DNA of 64,000 nucleotides from Adiantum capillus-veneris (taxonomy: Eukaryota > Streptophyta > Polypodiopsida > Polypodiales > Pteridaceae): NCBI GenBank assembly GCA_014529385.2, contig CM043963.1, forward strand, positions 66,231,895 to 66,295,894, in the 5' to 3' direction. The stretch's first letter is position 1. Each line of letters starts with the position of its first letter. Of the stretch, positions 1 to 10,916 are shown piece by piece. Below the pieces are notes generated by a model. It saw only the letters and a program-made list of their open reading frames with translations, had not been told where the DNA came from and did no database searches. The translations under genes and the position numbers were made by a program.

Positions 1-1330
1 CCAGTATCTAATCCACCTCACACTGGGTAACCCGACTCCCAGTGCTTGGATTCAAAAAACCTCAAAGGCTGAAATCCAATTATACGACCACCTCAAGTGA
101 TGTACACAATTTGCACATACATAGGCGGTTGTCCATAAGGATCCACATCCCTTTTACATTCAGTACCTACAGAATAGACATATTTCACAGGCATTGGAGC
201 ATAGGAGCACTTGCTCCTCTGTGGGGGCACCAAAATGATGTTAGCGTGCAAACAATAAGGAGAACAAAAACCTCTTTAGTCTTGCACACACCACACCATC
301 GGAAGGAAACACCATAAAGCTGCGAAAAACACCTATATCGAACACCTGTAAAGTCGGACAGGAAATAGGCCTAACCTGAACCATGACTAAAATTGCTAAA
401 AACCAAGACTTTAAATATGAATCTTGTGTTGTGTAGATCTTTGTAGAGTATCCATATGCTTAATTCCGACAACAAACGAGAGAGTTACAAGCTTTCGAAG
501 TTGGGGTCTCTCTCAAAAGCTTCAAAAAAGCTAGTCTCTCTAAGCCAAAAAGGTGTGTAGGGAATTGCAACTATTAAAAAGGGGGATTTTTTGGCTTTTA
601 ACCCAAGGAATTTTCTCTCCTCTCTTAGCCGACATGGTTCTCTCTTTGGTCACCTTTTAATTCTTTCATTTTGAGCTTAGTTTGGGTAGAAAATGGCATG
701 TCGGCCACTTTTTGACCAAGGAAAGTGGGGAAAGGAAGTGTCCAGAGGCCCAAAAAGAAACCTAGGCACCTGTCCTGCTGGTGGGAGCCCCTAATGGGTG
801 CCCTTTCCTCCCCCAAAGTCCACGAGCCCTCATGGGCTAGGCAAGTGAGCTCCGCTTGCTCCTTTGATACAGCCTTAGGGGGTACCCACTCCCCCCCTTA
901 TACCCTCCAATTCCCACTTTCTCCCCCCCATGTGGGATTAATCCATTGCCACTTGGCACCATCCTCCCATCTCCCCACTTAAGCATATGAATTTCCCGTT
1001 TTGCTTCCCACTCCAAGAAATCTGAGCGGAGGCGTGGCGGGTGACTCTGAGCACCGAATGCAACGTTGTAAAGCCCGGCTTGGAGCTTATCACTTCGGCT
1101 ATTCTCAAAAATCCTCGGCCACATCTTTTCTAATTAAATCTATCAAATCAGCCCACTTGCCTTTCCTCGCATGCATCCGCACCCACTTTCTAAGTAAGGA
1201 ACTGCCCATTACAAATGCATGTAACTCATGATGTATGAGTCTGATTCGCCGCCCATACAAGCACAACTGAAAAAACTCATTGAAAACCACCTTTAGAAGT
1301 TTAACCAACCCAAACCTCTTGCAAATGACT
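1..1330. other. non-coding sequence, nothing recognised
   Basis: This stretch has only short ORFs with no recognisable domain. It includes purine/pyrimidine-rich patches near 480-660 and 880-960. It may be the distal internal region of D1, but no feature proves it. Confidence 0.4.
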
Positions 1331-2080
1331 AAGCAGAACCAAGACTTTATACATAAATTTTACAAGAGCACTCTGAAAACTCAAAGCATTATGTACATTT
1401 ATGTACTCGAGGCTAGTGAGCAAGCTTTTTAGCATGGATTAGTGACTTTATCTTCATCCAAAAAATGCATGAAAACGTGTATAAAGTCCTTTTGACAAAA
1501 ATGAACTTAAATCTCAGCCCAAGGTTCTCTTTTGTGTGTACTTAAAGCATATGTGCTCAAAATCAAGTTTCGATATCAATAATTCACCAATTTTCTTTGT
1601 TTTTGGTTAGAATTTGCAGAATTCTCTCCAAATGTAAAGTTGGTTGACCAAATGCTGTGGAATCTTGTAGTCAAGCTTATAGACACCTCCCAAATGGCTT
1701 AGTGATGACAACATCAAGATATTGCCCAAATCTATGCTGGAGACATTATACGCTTATAAAGTCCCCTATCTTAGAATTCAGATCTGTTTCTACCCTAAGT
1801 TCCCCTACTTATCAGCATCATGTACATGTGTTCACAACAAAATTTAAAGCTCAAACGTGCTTACAAACACAAGTTTCTGTTTTTCCGTTACAACCACTCT
1901 GAGTTTTGGCTTTTGGTCTCCAATTCTATGACAAAGTTTTCCACTCAAGATGTTCCTAGGGTATAAATACTCATTTAAACACTCTGGTATAGTCAGTTTC
2001 CACAACTTTGGTCTCTTTTTAGCCCTGGAGATTTTATATGCGTATAAAGTCTAACCTTGCAGAATTTAGATTTTTATGTG
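1331..2080. repeat. D1 internal ~280-bp degenerate repeats with a central palindrome
   Basis: The motif TATACGCTTATAAAGTC or a close variant recurs at about 1341, 1473, 1741 and 2029, with ~270-290 bp between the better copies. The best copies are near-palindromic (GACnTTATA-GCG-TATAAAGTC type). The D2 internal region has the same arrangement with a CATCATATGCGTATGATG version of the motif. Function unknown. Confidence 0.55.
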
Positions 2081-2555
2081 CAGGGCCCTTTCTAATGCCT
2101 TCTTATGCCCTCGGCAATCCTCAGTCATGCAAAACATTTTTATGAACCTTGTTTTGTACTGTTTCAACTAAGAATCACTCTCTTTTCAAGATTTCAATGC
2201 AACCAATCAAGTCGAGCAAATTTTCATTGATGGATAGCTCTAGATCAAGATCAATTCATCTACCTAAAGCGACTCCTAAACATAAAAAATGGGCTTTTGC
2301 AATTGTGAGAAGATAAGCACTTAGCTGACACACACGGACTAGACAATGCTTTTATCACCTCTTCAACCACTCAAGCTCCCAAACCAATACAATTCTTAAC
2401 TAAAACCATCAACACGTGTGACCAAGGCAAGACACATGCTTCCTAGCACCTCTTTATGGGTCCTAACTAAACTAAGATAGAAAAGAATACTTTGGCACAA
2501 CACAGGAATTCTCACCTCATAGGATTAGTCTAAGGTCACCTACCTAGGGCTTCGG

Positions 2556-2573
2556 TCCCCGGCAGTGACGCCA
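2556..2573 (-). promoter_or_regulatory. primer binding site of D1 (Asp-tRNA type)
   Basis: Read on the minus strand this is TGGCGTCACTGCCGGGGA. It differs by a few bases from the TGGCGCCGCTGCCGGGGA site of element L and from the plant tRNA-Asp primer site used by Athila-like elements. It starts one base from the LTR end, as expected for minus-strand priming. Confidence 0.7.
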
Positions 2574-2574
2574 A

Positions 2575-3200
2575 TGTTGGCGAATATGCCACAAGCGGAC
2601 ACTAGCATAACAAGAACAGAACCAGCAACTGTATGTCGACCAAGGGTGAAGCATAATCCGTAGGTGCATGGAAACAAGAAGATGGGTGTCAAACTCTTTC
2701 TTGACTTTCTAAGAAAATCTCTAATCGAGGAAATCAAATCCAAGCATTCTTATGCAGCACTAGTGAAAGCAATCCAACCTATGATGCTCATGCTATCAAA
2801 ATCTAGGCCAAATGCATTTGAAATGTGCCAAAACTCACAAGATATACTCATCTTGTCATGAGATGAATACCCTATGGACTGTGACTCAATAACCGACCTC
2901 TAACTACCTCTTGCGACAATTGCGTATAAAGACAGGCAGCAAAATATAGGTTACCATTTTTCATGGCATATGATCCTAATGCGTAGTCCTACTCTCCATG
3001 AATCCATAGGTGCAAAGAACTCACCAAACTGACACCTGGTTTGCAAGAAAACTCACTCCAAATCTCGTAGGAGCTCACTTTGCATTGTAGTCGGAATCAC
3101 ACATTCTTGGCATTGAATGGAAGCCCTCGCTGTTGCTAACACAATTGTGGTGTTGCTTTAGAAATGAAACTTCTGTAGCATGCATAGGGAAGAGAAGAAA

Positions 3201-3285
<85 letters not shown>

Positions 3286-3295
3286 ACACCACGCA
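2575..3295 (-). mobile_element. D1 5' LTR
   Basis: The plus-strand sequence begins TGTTGGCGAATATGCCAC next to the primer site and matches the D2 copy (TGCTGGCGTATATGCCAC at 20231). The similarity continues through a shared block around 2950-3190 (Ala/Gly-rich region around 'gccctcgctgttgct') and a CT microsatellite. The outer end at ...ACGCA is inferred by comparing the sequence after the CT run with the D2 copy, and is less sure than the inner end. Confidence 0.6.
3201..3282. repeat. (CT)n microsatellite inside D1 LTR
   Basis: About 82 bp of CT with one interruption near 3216. The D2 LTR carries a longer CT run (29363-29469) at the same place, so the run is an inherited part of the LTR that has since changed length. 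Confidence 0.9.
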
Positions 3296-3863
3296 TAGTG
3301 ATAATCGGACTTGATTAATTCAAAAGTTGGGTTTAGGGTTACAAAAATTGACTTATATGCATTCCTCCTTAGAGGCTTGTTGCCACAAAGTCTAATGGTT
3401 GCTCAAATATTACAAAAAGTATCATTCCGCTTCAAAAAATAATGATACAACATATTGGGGAAACTTCTTTTGTGTTCCATCATCAACAATATGTTATATA
3501 AGGACTTGATAAAATTGGGGTATGTAAAAACCATATCTCTTAAAACTACATTAATTATCTGTTATCCCAAAGGAGTGGTGACCTTTGGATGGCTTCCCAT
3601 TAAATTAACTTAAAAAAGAACAAAAATACACCTTTTTCAACAAAATTGATTACTTTGGATGATAGTCTAGGTTAAAAAGGTCGTAAGTTGGACATGGATA
3701 ACAACTGATATAGTCCATTGACACCTGTAATTTACATTTAAGGTTAACATAATTGTTGTCTTGTTTGAATGGATGAAGGTGAGGAATCTATCCTTTCTTG
3801 GAATCTCTTTGGCTTTTCTAGAGTCCATCCTTCATATATCAAACTAATCCCACTTTTTGAAGC

Positions 3864-3960
<97 letters not shown>

Positions 3961-4850
3961 GCACATGTAGGATGGAGCCTTCTCTCAAGCTAGGGGTGTG
4001 TGTGTGTGTGTCTGAGTGATGTTTGGTCATGTTGATGTCTTGAGCTCTTCTTCATGGTTTTTATGGATGTATGTTCATGACTTGAGTACTTTCTATGTAG
4101 GTTTTCTTGAGCGGGCTCCAAGCCCACTAGTGCACACCCGAGTAGAGTTTCCTAATAATTTTACAGGATGCTTATGGGAGTATTGGGCTGCACAAAAAAG
4201 GTAACAAAGAGAGGCAAAGTCACATCCCAATGCTTGAAAGCGAAAGTATGTCCAGCTTGATGAGAATCAAAAAAGGAATATTCTTTGTGCTATGTGAAAG
4301 TGTTGGTGGCTAGAGCAGACACAAGGATTGACAAACAAACTCCAAGGAGAGATATTTGATCAGCTATTCTAGCAACCAGTGTTCTGTAACCTCCATAATT
4401 AACAGAGAGAATAAGTACTAGTGTTTCAAACATTGCAGCACCTTGTCAGAAGTCAAGGTCGTGCATTTATCCACATAAATATTGTTTAAGACAGAAAAAG
4501 TGATGTCCTGCATTAATTCTAGGGATAGATGCAAGGGCCTTTACCAATAGAGCACTTGCAAAGTCACTAGGAATACGTAGAATAAATATTGGTTTTGCAA
4601 ATTCACAACTACACTTTGAGGAGGAGAACAGTTGTTTTCCGGTTATAGCATGTCAACAACAAGTTCATTGTTCTACATGCATTCACAAAGGACATTAAGG
4701 ATCTTGTGCTTGGTTTCTAGATAGCAAAGATCCAAGTCTCTCCAAACAAGAAAGACATATGCCAAAGGCATTTCGAGAGAAAGGCTATTGTTAAGCATTC
4801 ATTGCATCTGCTAGATCAACCTTAGATATTATGAACCATGCAATATAACT
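3296..4850. other. unannotated interval between D1 and the CACTTT-rich region
   Basis: No coding similarity or element boundary was recognised. It contains a long CT microsatellite (3870-3954) and a short GT run near 3995-4012. Short ORFs here are chance frames, several of them running through the microsatellite. Confidence 0.4.
3870..3954. repeat. (CT)n microsatellite
   Basis: An uninterrupted CT run of about 85 bp. Its neighbours do not match the D1/D2 LTR, so it is separate from the run at 3201-3282. Confidence 0.9.
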
Positions 4851-5425
4851 CTATTTCCCTACACAGTAAAAGTAGGTACTAGGTAAAGTGCTTTCAACCA
4901 CCACTTTGAAGTAAAATGTTAAGTGCTTTCAGTGACTTTAGGGGGCTATTGTTTGTATGAGCACTTAATAGCGGTTAAACATTGAGTAGAACCATGCAAA
5001 ACCACTTTATGTGTCTATTACTCTTGATAGCACATAACAACATGTGAAATGCGAACAGAAGCCTTCAAACTACACTTAAGAACCACTTTCAAGTAATTTG
5101 TTGACCATTGTTAACCAGTTTTTGGGGGCTGGATTTTGGCAAGCTTTTGAAGGTGCTCCTAAACACTTTGAAGTGGCTTCAAAAACCAACAAGTGGTTTT
5201 AATCACTCTTAGGTGATCTTGACCACCGCTATCAAACTGTCACAACCATTGATAATTAGGAAAACCACTTGAAAGTGGTTTAAAGACCTCAAATACCACC
5301 TTAAGGAATTTTTGTGGTGTTCAATACCCTTTCAAGTAGAATCAAGATGCTCTTTCAGGTGGTTGTAAATTTTCCAACTACTTATAGATTCTTCTTTAAG
5401 TACCACTTTCAAGTAATTTGATGAC
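4850..5425. repeat. degenerate CACTTT/AAGTGG motif region
   Basis: Variants of ACCACTTTCAAGTAATTTG occur about every 20-60 bp (for example at about 5083 and 5401, the latter nearly identical over 19 bp). Local inverted pairs such as CCACTTGAAAGTGG also occur. It resembles a decayed satellite, stops where the TatA LTR begins, and has no coding frame. Confidence 0.5.
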
Positions 5426-5428
5426 CGC

Positions 5429-6605
5429 TAGAGAGGGGCAACAAACCCAACACACACTAAAGATGCCTCTCTATAGCTCATCCTCTTGGAAAACACCTTC
5501 TGACAATGCGGCGGCACTTGCAAACCACTGTTTGCACACAGCTCAATGCACTAACACACTCAACAAGACCACTTTGTGGATCAACATTCACAACATCCAC
5601 ACATATTCTATCTCATAGACCATCGACACCCCCCCCCCCCCCCCCCCCTCTCTCTCTCTCTTTGCAGCACAAAATTGTCTGTGGGGTCCATTGGCCCGAG
5701 CCGCCAATAGCTCTTGAAAGCTTGCATGCCAAACTTTGAACCCGTGCAAGTCCCACCGTTTTAAACTCCGTCTGACCCGCTATCTGAGGCCGCAAAAATT
5801 GAGCGAAAATAATATGAGACCGCTCTACTAACAAGTGCCATCAAACTTTCAACTGGCATAACTCAATTATCAGGGCTCCGATTGTCAAGCCCTCAGTTCT
5901 TCCTATCTTAGCACAATGCATAATCCCTTTGGAACCTAGTCAAACCCAAAAAACCATATGATGGTGCGATTTCCAATGCAACCAAATGGGCACATACCTG
6001 GCCCCCAAAAAATCTTCAGCTGACCACAACTTTCCCTATGGAGCTCCAATTGAAGATTTGAAAAGATCGGCATGCTCCACAACTTGATCTCTTCAACTTT
6101 ATGCACTTGCACTAACTCGGACCACCTACCCATACCTGCCTTGGCCATCAAGGATCTGCAAGACCTTCCAACTTTGGATAACTCTATCTTCCACATCGTG
6201 GCTCCGTATGACGAGCCGTTTGAACCAGCTTCTAGAGAATCTCAAGCACTACATTCTTGGGTGCTATTGTAGCACTTTAAATAATTTAACCTTCCATCCT
6301 AAATGTCGCATCTTGGAGCTTTCTTGGCCTAAAAATCCACATATACCATACATTTCCACTATCCTCTTTTGCCTAGCACCCGTATGCACCCATAGCACTG
6401 CCTGGTACCATTTCTAGCTTTGATCAACTTTTTGTGTACCTTCATTGCCCAACCCCCTTGACCAAAAGAATATTTACAAAATATGAAAAACTGCCCCACA
6501 CTGAACAAACAACCAAAAGAGATCACATAACCACAACCATATGTACAGGAGATCTACAAAGCCTTGTCTCCTACGCACATTGAATACTTTTAGGTGGGTT
6601 CCCCA
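5429..6605 (-). mobile_element. TatA 3' LTR
   Basis: This region matches the TatB 3' LTR over about 5740-6420 against 13070-13750, and its left end matches the TatB 5' LTR from 15520. Read on the minus strand it starts TGGGGAACCCACC directly after a polypurine tract, like TGGGCAACCCACC in TatC. It lacks about 0.9 kb present in the TatB LTR (around 12150-13050). A 20-base C run (5629-5648) followed by CT replaces the CT/AT/AC run of the TatB 5' LTR. Confidence 0.75.
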
Positions 6606-6615
6606 CCCCCCTTGG
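6606..6615 (-). promoter_or_regulatory. TatA polypurine tract
   Basis: The minus strand reads CCAAGGGGGG immediately before the LTR start TGGGGAACC. The same layout is seen at the TatC 3' LTR. This is the plus-strand priming site of the element. Confidence 0.7.
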
Positions 6616-7102
6616 CTACAATTTGATGCACATCAAGAACCACTCCTCTATCAAATTACAGCTTGAGCTGCATACAATTTACTCTATACCTAATAAGCTT
6701 AGCATTGGCTCTCACTAGCTAATAGGTTCCATTCAAAAAGGCCTTCTGTACCTTGTATGGATCCGTCCACTTCTTCTGAAACTTTTTATGGAAGGTGAAG
6801 TTCAAGTAGCTCTCATACTTCATCACAAGGTCTCCTTCTTCTATACTTTTGTCTTGCAGACTCTCATTGACTTTGGCTACCCGTTGCATTGATGTGCCAC
6901 ATGCCGTTCAAAGCTCCTAGTTGTGCATGCATCAACAACATTGTGTCTTTACCATAGACCAACTTGAATAGAGTAAAGTTGGTTGCCACTTTGTAGGACG
7001 TCCTGTATGCCCAGAGACCTTCTCTAGATTGACCTCCCACTTTGTCTCTTGCTTGTACACATACTTTTTTTGCATCTTAATGATTTGCCCATTGGCACTC
7101 TC

Positions 7103-7755
7103 TGTTAAGTATGGAGCCTGATTTACCCGTTGTAATTTTCTGTGGTAAAAACGCACATTTGTAAGGCCCCCATTATGAGAAGAAGCCATCGTGCGTGAAG
7201 AAAAATAACTCGTCGCCGGAAGATTATGGCCAGACGGGGGCTGAAAAGTGGTTGGAAAATGAACGGTCGGTTGGCCGGTTGGCCGGTAGTCAATGGCCGG
7301 TGGCCGGTGGCCAAATTCAAAAGTGGACTTGTCTTCTCAAGGGCGGCCACACATGGGCAGATTGGAGGGTCCGATTTGGACTTATCTACACAAGGGTGTC
7401 TACACATGGTTGCCTCTCATGAGAGAGGGTAGCCCTTTTGGCCTATAAAAGGAGGCCATTTCTACACACATTTCATTGTGTGAAGATGATGCAACAAGGT
7501 GGGTGTGAGGTGGTGAAACTGAAGCAAGGCGGGAGATCCAAAAGGGTATAATCCCTTTGTAGCCTATTTCTTGTTTTGAAGTACTAAAGCCATTGAGTGG
7601 ATACTTTCCCGTGGACGTAGCCCACATTGGGTGAACCACGTATATTGTGTGTACTCTCTCTCTCTCTCTACTCTATAATATCTTGTGTGTGAATATATCT
7701 CTCTCCATTAAGTAATCTACTCAATATCTATTTAGCCATGTCATATTTCCTAACA
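7103..7755 (+). mobile_element. solo LTR of a Ty1/copia-type element
   Basis: A 653-bp insertion begins TGTTAAG and ends CCTAACA, so its termini are inverted TGTTA...TAACA. It is flanked on both sides by CTCTC (7098-7102 and 7756-7760). The TatC copy of the same integrase shows the empty site without the insertion. There is no internal region, so this is a solo LTR left by recombination between the two LTRs. It carries a TATA box (7443-7450). A downstream block containing GTGGACGTAGCCCACATTGG resembles the U5 region of plant copia LTRs; that resemblance is from general knowledge and was not searched. Confidence 0.9.
7443..7450 (+). promoter_or_regulatory. TATA box in solo LTR
   Basis: TATAAAAG at the position expected for the LTR promoter, about 340 bp into the 653-bp LTR, with T/C-rich sequence downstream. 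Activity is inferred only. Confidence 0.5.
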
Positions 7756-8289
7756 CTCTCCACAAGACCATTGCATTGGGGATGATAAGGCGAGGAAAAT
7801 CGATGCTGACTCTTTAGCTTATCCACCAATGCTTGCATAAGCTTGCTCCTGAATCCCTGGCCTATATCAGAAACGAGTACCCATGGCACTCCAAAAGGGC
7901 AATGAATGTTGTCAAATACAAACTGGTCTACAAATTATGCATTTACCTCTTTCATAGCTTTGACCTCGACCCACCCGGTGAGGTAGTGGATAGTTACCAC
8001 AACATAATTCTTACCACTTGTAAACTTAGGGAGTGGACCGATGACATCCAAACCCCACTTATTGAAAGAATTTTGAGCGACAATGGCTCCCTGCAACTCG
8101 TCTACCAAATGCCTCTCTCCTATAGTTTGACATTCGTGGTAGGTCTTGCACCAATAGTGCACATCCGTCACTACCAAAGCTAATTTCTTCCTTGTAGAGC
8201 ACTCTCCTTAGGACTCCATCTCGATTGTAGGTCATTAGGTCTTCACCTACTCATGTAAACTTGCAAGCATTCTGCACTATCCTCTTCCT

Positions 8290-8870
8290 CTGCAGTTGGA
8301 TGAACCTTTGGGACATTGCCTTGTATTAAAAAAATCTTCTATCTCCTTTAATGACTCCCTACCTATGTAAGTGGTTGGGACCACATATATTCTTGCAACA
8401 TGTACCTGCACCTTGTTGCTTGCTAGCCGGTCTGCCTCTTGGTTTTTCTCTCTCATCACATGCTTAAAGTGGATCTCCTTAAAGAAATTCAGTAACTTCT
8501 TGATAGCAAAGAACCAAGTCTTTAAGGAATCACGCCTTAACTTCCATTGGCCCAAAAATTTCTTGTTTGATGACCAATAATGCCTCACCTTTCAGCACCA
8601 ACCTAGAAATGCCGAACTCCATGCATTGCTTCAAGCAGGATGGAGGGGAGATATTTTGCTTCATTGTTGGTGTTGACATCCTCCAAATCATAGGCCTTTG
8701 AGAAGGTTACTTTGACTTGTGGATCCTATATCACCACACCTCCACCTGATTCTTGCATCACCCTCCTATATGCGCCATCAAACCACATGGTAAAATCTCC
8801 CACCAAGTTTGGCTCCTCCTTGGCTTCATCTCGTACCACCCTTGGGTAAATTGGTAAATGGACAACCTTA
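8290..8870 (-). pseudogene. TatA second (archaeal-type) RNase H, broken
   Basis: The frame at 8277-8588 encodes LRRDSLKTWFFAIKKLLNFF and HVMREKNQEADRLASNKVQ, matching the intact TatC domain. The part to ~8870 aligns with the first half (AYRRVMQ..., and the region around 'NNEAKY' in another frame). The final Asp of the DEDD set (in NQEADRLA) is visible. Frameshifts separate the halves. Confidence 0.75.
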
Positions 8871-8879
8871 CTGACCAAG

Positions 8880-10340
8880 GTGCCTACCAAATGAGATCAA
8901 CTAGTATGATCGATCTTGAGTTTGAACTTGAACTCTTGCAACTCTATCACCCACTTCATGATCCGCTTCCCTCGCTTCAAGTGTAACACCACTTCAGGTG
9001 ATAGATTGTTAGCCGTCAACACATAAAGTTTTACACAATAACTTGCACTTTGAATTTCTTGCCAGAAAAATCAATGCCATGACCCAATTCTCGGCTTCGG
9101 TGTAGTTTGCCTCTCCACGACTTAGCACCCTGCTCAAGGCTTTATAGCTCCTTTCTACCTTTTGTTGTAACACCGCTCCAATAGCCATGGTACCTACCGT
9201 CATTGTCACATAGAAATTGTCCCCTCAATTGGGAGGACACATAGTCTGAAACTGACATATGATTTCTTTCACCCTGTCAAAAGCCTCTTGAGCTTCTTTG
9301 TCCCATGCGAACACATGAACTTGCTGAGCTCTCTTTTGGAGAGGATACACATACTATGACAACATCCAAAAAAATGCAACAAGTACTTTAGCTTATGCAC
9401 AAACGAGGCCAAACCTTTCACACTAGAGGAACGCTCCATCAAGACTAGATTCTTGACCTTTTTTGGATCTTCTTCAATCCCATTTTGTGACACCACATGG
9501 CCCAGCAATTGAGATCGAGGCTATGCTAGCTTGCAAAACCTCATGGCTGTGCAAGCTAGCACTTGACTAGAGCCTTGAACTTTTTTGAATCTGCTTCAAT
9601 CCCGTTTTGCAACACCAATGGTCCAAAAATTGAGCTTGAGGTTGTGCTAGCTTGCACTTCTTAGGGTTTAATTGACCTCCTTCTCCATCAAGTGTCTGTA
9701 AACATAGCCGCAGCTTCGACAAATGATCCTCCCTTGAGCTATAACACCCAATGTCATCCATGAAAACCCTAATGAACTTGCTCAAGTAGGGACTAAACAC
9801 CCTATTCATCCAGTCATGGAAGGTGGCATAGGCATTCACCAACCCAAATGGCATCTTGCGGTAGGAAAAACATCCCCATGGAGAGATAAATGTCGTCTTT
9901 ATCTGGTCTTCAAATGCAATACCTATCTAAAAGTACCCAAAAAATCCATCCATGATAGAGTACCTCTCATGGCCAACCACTTGATTTAAGATTTCATCTT
10001 GAAACAGCAACGGGTAGTGATTTCTCTTGGTTTCTACATTCAATGGCTTGTAATCGACGCACACCCGCCATTTCCCATTCGTCTTAGGGGTGATAACCAC
10101 CACGGAAACCCACTTTAACTCCTTCACAAGGTATATGATACATGCATCCAACAATTGGTTAATTTTCTACCAAAGGGCTCCCTTTTGAATCTCCCCTTAC
10201 CTCCTTAGCTTTTGGCTTGTACCCTTCTTTAAGGACTATCTTGTGCTCTACACCCTTCGTTCCTTGCAAATTCTTATACTTTGTTGCAAACAAATTTGAA
10301 AAAGAGAGACATAGATGGACATAGACTTCTCTCTCCTACT
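8880..10340 (-). pseudogene. TatA reverse transcriptase and RNase H, broken
   Basis: RT fingers and palm appear at 9927-10154 (KTNGKWRVCVDYKPLN) and 9567-9854 (MPFGLVNAYATFHDWMNRVF; catalytic FMDD intact in VFMDDIGCYS). The thumb/connection is at 9269-9508, and RNase H follows at 9009-9209 (TEAENWVMALIF). A ~120-bp tandem duplication at the RT end repeats the LGHVV/LDHWCC segment (9452-9534 and 9572-9653). The order matches TatC. Several stops and frameshifts make it non-functional. Confidence 0.85.
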
Positions 10341-10389
10341 TGGTCAAATCTTCACTTAACATAGTAGCTACCTCCTTCGCACCTATGCC

Positions 10390-10915
10390 ATGAACCTACG
10401 GTTGCACCTCTTCTTTTGCATGAGATCCTTCTATAGTAACCCCAAACAAATCCGCATCTATCTTTAGCATGACATCCTTGCTTTCATCTTCCTCGATATT
10501 TGTGTAGCCCTTATCATAGGATGTCTCGGTCTTGTACTCGTAGCTTTTCATATCATCTTCATCTCTTGCCACCATAGGATGGAAACAAATTTCTTTGGTC
10601 TTCAAATCTCCCTCTCTCTTTGTCAAGCAAGGTGAACACCTTGCTTTTCCAATCCTTTTTAGCACCTATTGCAAGAAACCATGGCCTACCCAAGATGATA
10701 GGGTACACATGCTTTCATCACAAAGAAATTAGTTAGCCACTCAATGCCCAACACCTTCACTTTCACATCTTGAGCCATGCCCAAACACCTATCTTTAGCA
10801 TGGTTAGCCATCCTCATATGCACATTTGATTTAGCCACCTCTTTAACACATGTTTTCCTCATAGTAGCCTCCGTCATGACACAATCATGTGCTCCACCAT
10901 CTATATAGGCCTACA
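10390..10915 (-). pseudogene. TatA protease region, broken
   Basis: Two minus-strand frames (10396-10665 and 10686-10877) align with the TatC protease ORF: MTEATMRKTCVKEVAKSNVH and a following stretch rich in acidic residues (TETSYDKGYTNIEEDE). The catalytic Asp segment lies just upstream near 10890-10920, where an AYIDGGAHD-like reading is seen on the minus strand. A frame break separates the halves. Confidence 0.65.
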
Positions 10916-10916
10916 C

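Larger units (their letters stand above)
1..3295 (-). mobile_element. D1: non-autonomous LTR retrotransposon, 5' end (runs off left edge)
   Basis: A minus-strand LTR element is recognised by an LTR at 2575-3295 lying next to an Asp-tRNA-type primer binding site at 2556-2573, with internal sequence running left to the window edge. No gag or pol similarity was found in the visible 2.5 kb, so it looks non-autonomous or has its coding part outside the window. A second copy (D2) at 18.1-20.6 and 29.2-29.5 kb shares the primer site, the LTR start, the CT run and the ~280-bp internal repeats, which supports a real family. The left end and 3' LTR are not in the window. Confidence 0.6.
6680..8290 (-). 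pseudogene. TatA integrase, broken and interrupted by a solo LTR
   Basis: The minus strand encodes the zinc-binding end (DVHYWCKTYHEC at ~8130-8177) and the start of the catalytic core (GLDVIGPLPKFTSGKNY, then a YLTGWVEVKAMKEV stretch) at ~7935-8177. The C-terminal part at ~6680-7097 aligns with the TatC integrase tail. The core is cut by a 653-bp solo LTR plus its 5-bp duplication (7098-7760). Removing them rejoins sequence that matches TatC around 27030-27060. Stops and frame changes make it inactive. Confidence 0.8.
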
